Assembly: GCA_021234155.1 (NCBI GenBank)
Contig: JAJEKV010000001.1
Span: 1,613,927-1,677,926 of the forward strand
DNA: 64,000 nt
Origin: Isoetes taiwanensis
Lineage: Eukaryota > Streptophyta > Lycopodiopsida > Isoetales > Isoetaceae
Direction of reading: 5' to 3'
A program made the position numbers and the translations under genes. The notes beneath the pieces were generated by a model, which did not search any database, was not told where the DNA came from, and saw only the letters and a list, made by a program, of their open reading frames with translations. How positions within the stretch are numbered: the stretch's first letter is position 1; each line of letters begins with the position of its first letter. Of this stretch, positions 55,140 to 64,000 are shown piece by piece.

Positions 55140-55690
55140 AATGGATGGAATCAACAGATTGAGTTGAAAAAAATAGAATCAAGGATCAGTTTATCCAAAG
55201 GATGATTGATGCAGAACTAAATAATGCATGCAAGTCAATGAGAGAGAAAAAAGAAGCTTTTGAGGAAGAGAGGCGAGAAATGGTTTGTTTTGATGAAGGA
55301 TATGACAAAAAAAAGAAGCTAGTCTTGGAGTTATGGCGCTTATAAATTTGAGGGAACAAGAGATGGCTGTTTAATTCCAGATTTGTTATGTTCAAATGAT
55401 GAGCTTCTAGGTTTAGAGAATTCAAGAAAAGACTCGATCTTGAGGAACCGCCTGTTTTGCAACCCGCTTGAAAAGGTTGCAATCAGTTGCCAAACATGAA
55501 GAGGGGGATATCATTAGATCCCCAATTGCCAAACTTACCTTCAAAATCATGCATTGAGGCTAATCGGACATTTGCCCATTTTGTGGAAGAGTTTTGTTGT
55601 TTGATGGCAACGCTTACCAACATGTTAAGCGGAGTGAAATCACAAATATCACTTACAATGTTTGGTTTCCTTGATAAGGTATGGTGACCT
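55140..55690 (+). pseudogene. Unidentified coding remnant, coiled-coil-like
   Basis: About 55,175-55,345 reads IKDQFIQRMIDAELNNACKS then MREKKEAFEEERREMVCFDE, a charged helical stretch. 55,487-55,687 reads RTFAHFVEEFCCLMATLTNM. The frames do not join. It may continue the ORF at 53,740, separated by the minisatellite-bearing intron. No family recognised. Confidence 0.35.
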
Positions 55691-56140
55691 TTGAACTTGA
55701 CATGATTGTTTCTATCATTACTAACGTTATCTATGAGTTTTAGTTATGATAATATATCCGCTAAGTTGATTGCGGCCATGCAATGTTCGAAACTGGGTTA
55801 GAGCACTTGGTGTTGATAGATCTTTTCACATGTGCACCGGGATGTTCTCGCAGATGGTAACCCACATTATTTACAACAAAAGCACTTGATAATCCTTTAT
55901 GTACTAATCCATTGCTTAATGTGTTAGATGATGTTTGAGCCTATGTTCTCACCGCATCAAATGGACATGTAAGCAAATTAAACATTATGTACATCTCCAC
56001 ATTATGAAGAAGAACAAAGTTAATGGGAAAGGTAATGAAGAAAAATGTAGAAGAGGAGGTAAAAATTCTCTCGAGGAAACAAAAGGTAATTTTTGAAGGC
56101 ATGCATACACTTGTTTGGTTTTAGCAAGTAAGATTTAGAG

Positions 56141-56515
56141 ATGGTGAATGCGGCCAAGATTCATGGCCCTAATCATGTTCAAGAGCTGCAACATACCGGG
56201 AAAGAAATGAAAACAGATCTATATGCCTCAAGTAAGTGTTATGTATCTTTATGTACAAGCAATCTTTATAGTACAGAAAATGGTAGACGTAAACTGTACT
56301 ATGGTGTTCCAACAGTCCGTTTATTACTCCATCATTTGGATATAAGCAAATTAACCAATGCAGAGGTTTTGCCCCACAACGAGAAAAGGTATTTGAGTCC
56401 AATGCTAGAGTCCACACTTTATATTTGCATCTATTTACACAAGTTTTTGAGTTGTAGCAGAGCTTTCCCATATCGGAAGAAGCCACCATTGAGATCGGGA
56501 ATTGTCAATAGGTAA
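56141..56515 (+). CDS. Unidentified ORF (124 aa)
   Basis: Begins MVNAAKIHGPNHVQELQHTG and contains a Leu/His-rich stretch LLLHHLDISKLTNAEVLP. A GTAAGT lies at 56,513. It could be an exon of the gene whose end is the FCP1-like segment downstream. No family recognised. Confidence 0.35.
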   Translation: MVNAAKIHGPNHVQELQHTGKEMKTDLYASSKCYVSLCTSNLYSTENGRRKLYYGVPTVRLLLHHLDISKLTNAEVLPHNEKRYLSPMLESTLYICIYLHKFLSCSRAFPYRKKPPLRSGIVNR

Positions 56516-57005
56516 GTTCTAATAATATGGTTTAGTAACTTGATTCTGAAATTTCATCATGATCTAATCAAACATCCTGTTGTGCATTAATAGAGAGGAC
56601 TACTTTTGATGATCAAAGAGTGCGATGCGTTTGGAAATGAGAAGTTCATCAATGTGTGATGGTGTAATGCTCAATGGTATGCTAATCTAGCTAAATCATT
56701 GCTTAAATTTCATTGATTTTGGAACATATGCTTAATTGAGTGCAATCAAGTTAGAAATTTAACCATTGAGCTCCCTAATGGTTTTGATATTTTGTGAGTT
56801 TGTGCAACCTCAAATAGAATTGAAAGATGCAACTCCAAAGAAGACCAAGATTGCAAACAATATGTCATTTGAAAGGCAAGGTATGCTATGATTTATTAGG
56901 GAAATGCATTTAAAGCTTGTATTTTCTTATGTGTTTTTCTATGCTTGCATCAAACAGAAGTGATAGGTTTGGGAAGTGTAGATCTTTGAAACAGATTCCA
57001 GATCA
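56516..57005. other. Intron-like or degenerate spacer
   Basis: No convincing frame. A Lys-rich stretch TPKKTKIANNMSFERQG is readable near 56,830-56,880. Confidence 0.35.
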
Positions 57006-57009
57006 TCTC

Positions 57010-57663
57010 CTCCACCTCCTTTAAAGAAAATCAGGTTGTCGAGAAAGCTAATTATATTTGATTTCAATGGAGTGTTTGGTAAAATGTATGAGACAAAGGG
57101 AGGGATCCCAACATGCATTCTCAAGAAGGAATAAATTGCCTCAAAGATTCATCAAAGAGCAAGCTCGTTAGATGCAATAGAGTTTTGAGCTGGTGCGGTG
57201 AACACTTTGACATTGCCATGTGGAATTACGATTTGGATGTTGCAAGTTTGAAGTCAATCACCGGTAAGGTTTTTCTGCAAAATTGAAGAAGAAGTTGGTG
57301 TTTGAATGGGGTGTTGATAAGTGCATGAAGGTAGGTTTCAAGTATCGAGAAAGTCAACATAATCTTGAAACCGCGTTTGAAAGTATACAAGGACAAAAGA
57401 GCTTGGAGGATATTATAACACATGAATACCTTGATGATTGATGATCACCAATATAAAGGGTATAAGAATAGCCCTCATACTATGATCACACCAATCTCTT
57501 TCCATCCGAACGCAGGGATAGGTCATTTCTATTGAACCAACTGAAGCCATGGTTGGGGCGACTCAAATCACATTGTAGACTATGTTCGAGATCATCCTAT
57601 TACTAATTGGTTGGATGATATTTACGATTCAATAATTGAATTGATGACAAAAAGAATGGTTTA
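57010..57663 (+). pseudogene. FCP1/NLI-type phosphatase-like domain, frameshifted
   Basis: FCP1-homology proteins are HAD-fold phosphatases, some acting on the RNA polymerase II tail. Readable blocks in order: RLSRKLIIFDFNGVFGKMYE (57,030-57,090; the D-x-N-G form of motif I common in plant members), CGEHFDIAMWNYDLDVASLK (57,200-57,260), KKLVFEWGVDKCMKVGFKYR (57,285-57,350), NTLMIDDHQYKGYKNSPHTM (57,425-57,485) and ITNWLDDIYDSIIELM at the end. Each block is in a different frame from the next, with breaks at about 57,135, 57,185, 57,280, 57,425 and 57,535. Decay, or error as in the adjacent duplication, could explain these. Confidence 0.7.
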
Positions 57664-58590
57664 AAATATCATTGTGTTTTGATTCTTGTATTTGATATCC
57701 GGTATTCTTATTTGATATCGGTATGTAATCTCCGAAATATGACAAGGATTTAGGTTACAAGACTTTGTTCATGCAAGACTTTCTTTGCTTTTGCGATGTC
57801 GATTTGATATGACAACCGAATTTGGCGGTGTTTTTTTTGGTTTATGTATCCGTCTTATATGTAACTTGGGTTTGGAAAGGCTTTCATATTCATGCTTGCT
57901 CAATAACCAAGTTTACTCCTCGACTTTAATCTTAAAATGTAGTTATTTAGTTGAACAAGCCGGAACTTTAGAAGTGCCAAATAACAGATGGGAATTTTTA
58001 GCAATGGAACCATATTAACAATTAGGGACCCAGGCACGAAAAACAGATGGGTTTTTTAGCATCTAAAGTTCAATGACATTAGAAAGTCCGGCACCAAAAA
58101 AAGATAACATTTTTGAGCAATGGAAACTTCGCGGTACTATTAGAAACTTGAGCAATACGTAAAGGATATACTCGGAAAGGAGATAAAAGAATGTACACAC
58201 AAAGATGCATGCAATTAGACATTAGATTACATGTTCCCAAAAACTTTCAGAGTTTCAGAAAAAACTCAGAATGGTGAATATATTTAAAACATTGAAGAAT
58301 AGACAAGAAATAGACAAGAAGTTACATCAAAAGGAAATAGACAAGATCCAGAATGTATCGTAAGGAAATAGACAAGAAATACATGACATTGAAAGCTGAA
58401 GTTTATATTATATACTCCCAAAACAACCGGCCACTTGGACCGAATTTACAAAAACACTGCTCATAGCGAGGGCATGTTCCATCAAAAAAAGAGGTAGCAT
58501 CATAAGTTATGGAGATAGAGTTATGGAGATTCATATACATGGTCGAGAAAACAAAAGCACAACATTGAAAAAAAAAAAAGAACGGGGGTA
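57664..58590. other. No recognised gene
   Basis: Short frames only. Repeats of GGAAATAGACAAGA occur at 58,305-58,380. Confidence 0.45.
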
Positions 58591-58860
58591 TCCTAGGCAC
58601 GCCCAAAGAAGCGGCATCCCGAGCTCCATATGTGTCATTGCCATTAGCTTGAATCACTATCTCCGTAGTCGCCATGGTCCGAATGAAGATGGTCTAGCCA
58701 CCGTTGAACCTTTTCGTAAACTACAGCTCCTTTTCGAACTAGGGCGCTCCACCTCCACACAAGAAAACCGGGCGACATACTTGATCCTCTTGCCCTACCG
58801 GGCTAGAACTCACAGATTCGCCCATGGGAACTCGCGTTGATCTTGATTCCGCCATTCTCT
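58591..58860 (-). other. Possible coding remnant, unidentified
   Basis: From a minus-strand ATG near 58,855, MAESRSTRVPMGESVSSSPV reads on to VCRPVFLCGGG before a stop. A second frame gives MATTEIVIQANGNDTYGARD (58,610-58,675). Possibly the start of a transposon gene. Too little to assign. Confidence 0.25.
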
Positions 58861-59000
58861 AAATTACGATTGTGGTGGGAATTGGAAGGAAGATAAAGAG
58901 CTCGATTCCAATCGAGTGCAATGGAATGCATGCATACGACATTCAATCGCTCGTCTAAAAAGGCGCCGCCATGCAATCAATGCCTTCGGGCTAAATCGAA

Positions 59001-59019
59001 TTTTTTTTTTTTTTTTTTT
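59001..59019 (-). repeat. Poly(T) tract, possible retroposon tail
   Basis: 19 T's; on the minus strand a poly(A) tail. No target duplication was identified, so a plain homopolymer is equally likely. Confidence 0.35.
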
Positions 59020-59224
59020 GTACTATTGTTGGTTGCATGTTGGTGAACTATTGGTTTGATTTGTTAATGGTCACATTTGGGAGTCTTTATGACGTTACCA
59101 TAAACTTTATGAACCATAAACTTTATCAAAATTGAACCATAAACCTTATAAGTGAACTTCATGAAGTTTATGGTGAACCTTGAACCCTTATGGCCACATA
59201 TGTTAATTTTCATGGAGTTTATGG

Positions 59225-59580
59225 TTTAAAATGTGCAAAGCAATGTGCTAGTTCATATGCAAAGCAATGGTCACAATATTGCAAAGCATAACTAGCATGT
59301 TCATTATGCAAAGCAATGGTCACAATTATGTTTATCATGGTCACCATTTTGCAAAGCATAACTAGCATGTTCATTGTGCAAAGCAATGGTCACAATTTTG
59401 CAAAGCTTAACTAGCATGTTCATTGTGCAAAGCAATGGTCACAATTATGTTTAATATGGTCACAATTTTGCAAAGCAGTGCATGTTCATAGGCAAAGCAA
59501 TGGTCACAATTTTGCAAGGCATAAATAGCAATGTTCATTATGCAAAGCAATGGTCATAATTAAGTTTATTATGGTAACAA
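59225..59580. repeat. GCAAAGCAATGGTCACAATT tandem repeat
   Basis: Units of about 50-75 bp combining GCAAAGCAATGGTCACAATT, TTGCAAAGCATAACTAGCAT and GTTCATTATGC repeat about five to six times. Non-coding. Confidence 0.85.
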
Positions 59581-59639
59581 GAATTATGGAACCTTAGAAT
59601 TGTTTTTGAAGTTTGATGTTCATACAAGTATTGCAATTG

Positions 59640-60290
59640 AAAATCCAAAAGGGATTTTCATGTGGTAGTCCATGTGGCAATCCAAGTGACAGTCCATGTC
59701 AGCATTCAATGAGCCAAGTCATCAAACACGTGTTATGCCATCCTAGTCATCATCATCCTAATCTGTCTAAACTGTAAATCTAAACTGTATACAAGACATT
59801 TATACAAGGCATTTATACAAGGCATTTCACTGTGTCAGAATCTACAAGAAGTAAATCCATCCCAGATGGATTAAAATGCATTTCAGGGATTGACCCTATT
59901 ACAGCAGAAATGTATTGACTGGATTCGACATATATCCAACAGGCTTGGTACAATATGAAGCCCTTAGACCATTGAACCTTCAAATTATTCAATATTGCTT
60001 TTCTTTTAGGTTAAACAACCTTAACTATTTCACCATGACTACAAGTTCAACACAAGTTTCAATTAAGAAAATCTTTAAAAGGAATTGATCAAGGAATGGA
60101 TCTTCATGGCAAGGGCTTTCTTCTTCCCCTTCCCATGAAGACCCAATCCAACCCAAATAAAAATGCAAATGTTTATATAACAATGGTTTTTTTTTCCATT
60201 CATGATTGTGGGATATATAAACACTCGAATGTTACTGTTCATTTGGTTTAGGGTTCATTTGTTACAGGGCCGAAACCTGCAATACAACCA
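59640..60290. other. No recognised gene
   Basis: Contains a short triplicated unit TATACAAGGCATT at 59,790-59,828. No coding frame of note. Confidence 0.45.
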
Positions 60291-60296
60291 GGTCAG

Positions 60297-60485
60297 ATGC
60301 AATACAACCAGGACATAAACAACTCTGATGGTTTTATGCCTAAGATATTTCGAACACAGCAACAAGGCAATAGTTTTGGGCCTGGGTACATGGAACACAT
60401 CAGTAAGGAAACTTCAGCAATGGGACACAATTACAGATACACAAATACACAATTCTCATATTTCCAAAATAGAGCAGGGATATAA
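60297..60485 (+). CDS. Small Gln/Asn/Tyr-rich ORF (62 aa)
   Basis: MQYNQDINNSDGFMPKIFRT to NRAGI. The start lies in a duplicated GATGCAATACAACCAGG context. Doubtful gene. No family recognised. Confidence 0.2.
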   Translation: MQYNQDINNSDGFMPKIFRTQQQGNSFGPGYMEHISKETSAMGHNYRYTNTQFSYFQNRAGI

Positions 60486-60803
60486 GTCTGATATTCACAT
60501 ATGAATCATATCTCATATTCAAGATGCAACGAACAGTACAATCTAAGTCCAAAATTTGACTTCAAATAAGTGTTTTCTTGATTATGAAAAATCAAACATG
60601 AACAACAAAAAAAAAGAGTTACATCAATCTATTTTCTGGCCTTGCAGACCCTTCAATCTGCTTGTCTTATAGCTTCAAGTATACTGCTCCTCATCTTATC
60701 AACTCATTCTTCATCACTTAGCACATCAGGCATATTATCTCTGATTTTCTCTGCATCATTCTCATCAAGTGTGAATATCTCAGAACTCCCTTTGACATGA
60801 TGC

Positions 60804-62300
60804 TTAGCTCGTACCACTATGGAAACCTCGAATAAGCGAGACTTGTGTTGCAAACACTATGGCTTTTTCTTCATTCCTACAAAGTTCGTATGATGATCGG
60901 GTTCTTTGAAGCTTTCTATAATATATGCCTTCTAGGACACTTTCACCTTTTAAAAACCATACACCATTCTTTTCAAAATCTGACTCAATAGAATGCATCT
61001 CTCTTGTGCATTTCACCATCCAAAAATCAGATCCTTCTTCATTATCTTTGGGTGCAACATTGCAAAGTTATCACCCACTTTAAGAGCACTAGCTAAGACA
61101 TCCCGACTTAATAGAGAATAGAGCTCTTTGAGACTTCCGCCTCCACCATATCGGAGTTCAAATTTGAATTTGTAGGCTCTATTACCACTAACTCCCATCA
61201 TCAACATAGGCCTTGTTCTCACATCTATCCCAATGTCCATCCAAGCAGCAACTACAAAAGCATGATAACTTGCGAGTATGCAACATTGTGTTGGACTGAA
61301 GATTGAAGGCATGAACACAATGAATGTTTCTCGTATCCTTTATTGTGTTTGCGCCCCACGCCTTAGACCTGTCAACATCTGTAACTTCCCAAAAATATCT
61401 TCTTACAGTATCTTGTTGTGAGTAAGTGGAAGAAATTCCATGGGAAAAATTTTTTGCAGCTGCCTCCACAACGTCATGTGCATTTTCAAGCTTTATCTCA
61501 GGAAACAAGAGTTGCATCATTCTAATCCACCTCTTCAGTTCTGCAGCCTTGCCATCGTGCTCGCCTTTACCGTGGTTTGAACCAAAATAACTCCACATCA
61601 TCTGTACCTGTGTTTCAACTGAGTACCGGAGAACAAAATACATTGGACGAGCTGCCTTAAATTGTGATGCAGCTCCATCGGACTGCAGACAATGCCTTTT
61701 GGGTTTTAGCCTTTGGCCTCCATGTACCTGAAATGCATCTTAAAACAATGTTGTACAAAGAGAGTATCATGCTTCTTGTCATCAGAGATATAGAAGTGTG
61801 TTTCTTTTACGACTTGCCCACTTTCATCCACATGATAAGTAATGTGAACAAGGATTGTTACCTGAATGCTGCACCAATACTGAGATTGCACTTCAGTACG
61901 TTCTTTGAAGGTGTAGTTCTCGGCAAAATCCACCACTGAGACCACTACATCTGAGGGTAGATTTTCCAAGCAGCTCACTCGAAATTGCTTGTCTTGCCAT
62001 TTGTACCTAAAAAGTTATGCAAAGGAAACCTCTTTAATCTATCACGTAACTTCTCCACAAATTCTCTAGAAAGTGGTCTTTTTTGTATTGATGCTTCGAG
62101 AATCTTCCTTGGTTTCCCATTCTTGCCCAATCCTGCCCTCATAGTCCAAATACTCCCAATTCAGCTCTGCATCACTCAATTCAACAGACATATATGCAAC
62201 TTGAGATGCCACAACCGACAAGTACCATAAAGGCGGTCCTTCCTATGGAACTCATCATCAACTTCTTTTGGACAAACAATGCACCTCCATAACTCATGTG
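60804..62300 (-). pseudogene. Element C: transposase-like gene, C-terminal part
   Basis: Readable blocks from right to left: EFVEKLRDRLKRFPL (about 62,030-62,080), LPSDVVVSVVDFAENYTFKE, then TILVHITYHVDESG and ETHFYISDDKKHDTLFVQHC (61,706-61,978), SDGAASQFKAARPMYFVLRY (about 61,615-61,680) and FGSNHGKGEHDGKAAELKRW (61,188-61,643). The order D-F-A-E-N-Y, Y-I-S-D-D, S-D-G-A-x-S-Q-F-K, G-x-x-H-G-K-G-x-x-D-G is that of a widespread uncharacterised plant and cnidarian transposon protein family, with Asp residues that could form an RNase H-like site. 60,804-61,318 carries a tail with KVGDNFAMLHPKIM. Frame breaks near 61,690 and elsewhere suggest decay or sequence error. Same strand and gene as the DNA-binding-like segment at 63,218-63,559. 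Confidence 0.65.
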
Positions 62301-62639
62301 TTGAAGAGAATATTAACGCGTGAGCATTACAAGTGCTGCATTATGGTAAGGTTCACATACACTACAAGTACATTCACAAGGTTGAGAATGCTTCCTTCTC
62401 ATTGTTTTGAATGCATCAAGCAAGCATTCCAAGCCTAACATGATGAATACAACAACATGTATTATAGTCTTTTAGCTTCACCACAAACCATGGTTTTAAC
62501 TTTTGAAAAGATCTTGCTCCCTACCTTAGCCGATTGGGTATTCTTCTTTGAACCGATTCATTTACAATTGCATCTGTAAGAATATATGTGTTAGCATGCA
62601 AAATAACTCTCAAAGTATAGCACAAAAAGAGGAATACAA

Positions 62640-62830
62640 ACCATAACTACCAATGTATACCACTTACTACTACAAACCATAATCATTCATTGATACCACT
62701 TTACTAGTCTTACACTTACTACTACAAACCATAGGAATACAAACCATAACTACTACTGTATACCACTTACTACAACAAACAATAAGTTACTGTATACCAC
62801 TTACTACAGTCTTCCACTTACTACTACCAC
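62640..62830. repeat. ACTACTACAAACCATA short repeat cluster
   Basis: ACCACTTACTACTACAAACC-type units recur about five times within an AT-rich, non-coding spacer (62,580-63,200). Confidence 0.75.
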
Positions 62831-63217
62831 TGTAGTTCCAAGAGTGCACTCCAACTATGTTTAAAGCACACACCATTATGGTCGCACCGAACTATGTTGA
62901 AACACTCACACCATTATATAGTTGCACTCAACCTATGTGTGAATATGGTTTGAGATCCACTATATCTTCAAGAATAAACTCGGTTTTAAAACAAACCACT
63001 TATAGTTAAAGATCAAGGGCACAAATGAAAACAAACCATTGAAGATCAAGGGCACAAATGAAATTATAGTTAAAGACAAGCCACTATGGCTAGATCAGAA
63101 ACCATTGTAGCTCAATAATTGATCACAAAGCGAGAACTATAAAGAGATATACCTGATATAAACTTTTAATCCAACCACTATAGCAAACTGTTATTGAAAA
63201 CCTCAACTATAAAAATC

Positions 63218-63559
63218 TCAAACCTGAGATTGTTCCAGATAATGTGCTGCATGCTCCTCTCTAATATTTCGTTCTAGTCTTCTAAATTTTACATCCTTAG
63301 TATTTGGAGAAACTCTAGTGTTTGAGGTCCAAAATGTTTGTACAAGTGTAATAATTGAATCTGAGATAGAGTCACACCTTTTAGATCTTTTATAATACAC
63401 CCACTTTCCTCCATTGCAATCAATTTCTTCCCTGTTTTTCTTAGCAGCTGAAATATTTCTTGGATGAACATCAAGTAGCTTTCCAATTTTTCTGTTACTC
63501 AAATTCTCATTTTCCACCAACCGCCATAGCCAAACAACTCTTTTTTGGCAGCCAAACAA
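63218..63559 (-). pseudogene. Element C: N-terminal helix-turn-helix segment
   Basis: Reads LVENENLSNRKIGKLLDVHP then RNISAAKKNREEIDC, a probable helix-turn-helix, and TFWTSNTRVSPNTKDVKFRR, then EEHAAHYLEQSQV. Length 113 aa. It precedes the catalytic-like blocks at 60,804-62,300, as in the same transposon family. The exon beginning is duplicated in tandem just upstream. Confidence 0.6.
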
Positions 63560-63765
63560 TCCAAATTTGTAGACTGTTTCACGGTCTTAATTTCTTCCCC
63601 TGTTTTTCTTAGCAGGCATTTGAAATATTTCTTGGATGAACATCAAGTAGCTTTCCATTTTTTTCTGTTACTCAAATTCTCATTTTTCTCCACCAACCGC
63701 CATAGCCAAACAACTCTTTTTGGCAGCCAAACAATCCAAATTTGTAGACTGTTTCACGGTCTTAA
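63423..63765. repeat. Tandem duplication (~170 bp) of the element C N-terminal segment
   Basis: 63,423-63,590 and 63,591-63,765 share TGAACATCAAGTAGCTTTCC, CACCAACCGCCATAGCCAAA and TTGTAGACTGTTTCACGGTC with small indels, one at a CTG (AGCTGAAAT against AGCAGGCATTTGAAAT). Confidence 0.85.
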
Positions 63766-64000
63766 TAGACTCCCCGATGTTACTTATCATTTGGTTCTTT
63801 GCTTTTTAAGTCCCACGAGATCATCTCCCACAATTCCATCCAATGCCTTATATTTGAATAAAGTAATTTAGAATCCCTTTTTTTTCATTTGCACACTCAT
63901 ATGCTTAGACCGCTTCAAGAATGATTCCACCAGATTCACACCCACTCTCTTCTGCGTGGTTATGCTTCTTTCTACTCCAAAACACCGAAACCAATCCATC

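Overview
The window looks like nuclear DNA of a land plant with a large, transposon-packed genome. Evidence: GT-AG introns, a flavin monooxygenase and a class III peroxidase fragment of plant type, L1 LINE and Ty3/gypsy chromovirus sequences, Helitron-type ends, and two genes resembling the DUF7869 family. That combination makes me favour a non-seed plant such as a fern, lycophyte or bryophyte, but this is inference. I saw no rRNA, tRNA, CRISPR array or bacterial operon.

Layout. 1-4,370: mostly non-coding DNA with a broken peroxidase fragment, closed by a Helitron-like 3' end. 4,393-5,085: first exon of a flavin monooxygenase (minus strand). 5,100-7,885: GC-rich palindromic DNA and a GATC-rich tandem repeat split by a 1.36 kb LTR-type insertion with a 5-bp target duplication. 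8,190-9,050: fragment of a transposon-like gene. 9,431-21,074: DUF7869-type element A on the minus strand, whose reading frame is split by a complete 8.88 kb DNA transposon, element B (10,819-19,694, 30-bp inverted ends, 4-bp target duplication). Element B carries its own DUF7869-type gene, a divergent spliced gene for a ParB-like plus beta-class amino-methyltransferase protein, and about 30 copies of the palindrome GGTATAAATTTATACC. 22.1-26.2 kb: simple repeats, a second Helitron-like end, a 113-nt foldback and small unknown ORFs. 26.2-38.85 kb: a minus-strand chromovirus interrupted in its integrase by a 6.9 kb L1 LINE with a 15-bp target duplication. 38.85-43.3 kb: a unit with a giant histone H3 variant gene flanked by four ~70-nt foldbacks. 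43.3-55.13 kb: a tandem copy of 31,443-43,300. 55.1-57.7 kb: fragments including a broken FCP1/NLI phosphatase-like gene. 60.8-63.8 kb: a degenerate transposase-like gene (element C).

Two systems stand out. (1) The 379-aa protein at 39,353-40,492 begins with the exact histone H3 tail ARTKQTAR, has Met at the Lys9 position, then about 290 foreign residues, and ends in a histone H3 fold. An H3 with K9M would be expected to interfere with H3K9 methylation, the mark that works with CHG DNA methylation to silence plant transposons, and this gene sits among retroelements. (2) Element B joins a putative transposase, a ParB-like/DNA-methyltransferase protein and a private set of palindromes, which suggests a transposon that recognises and perhaps modifies its own DNA.

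Quality caution: the two ~11.86 kb copies differ mainly by small indels at CAG/CTG (and some CG) sites. This looks like residual base-calling error at methylated cytosines rather than evolution, so many apparent frameshifts may not be real. Stop codons shared by both copies are probably real.
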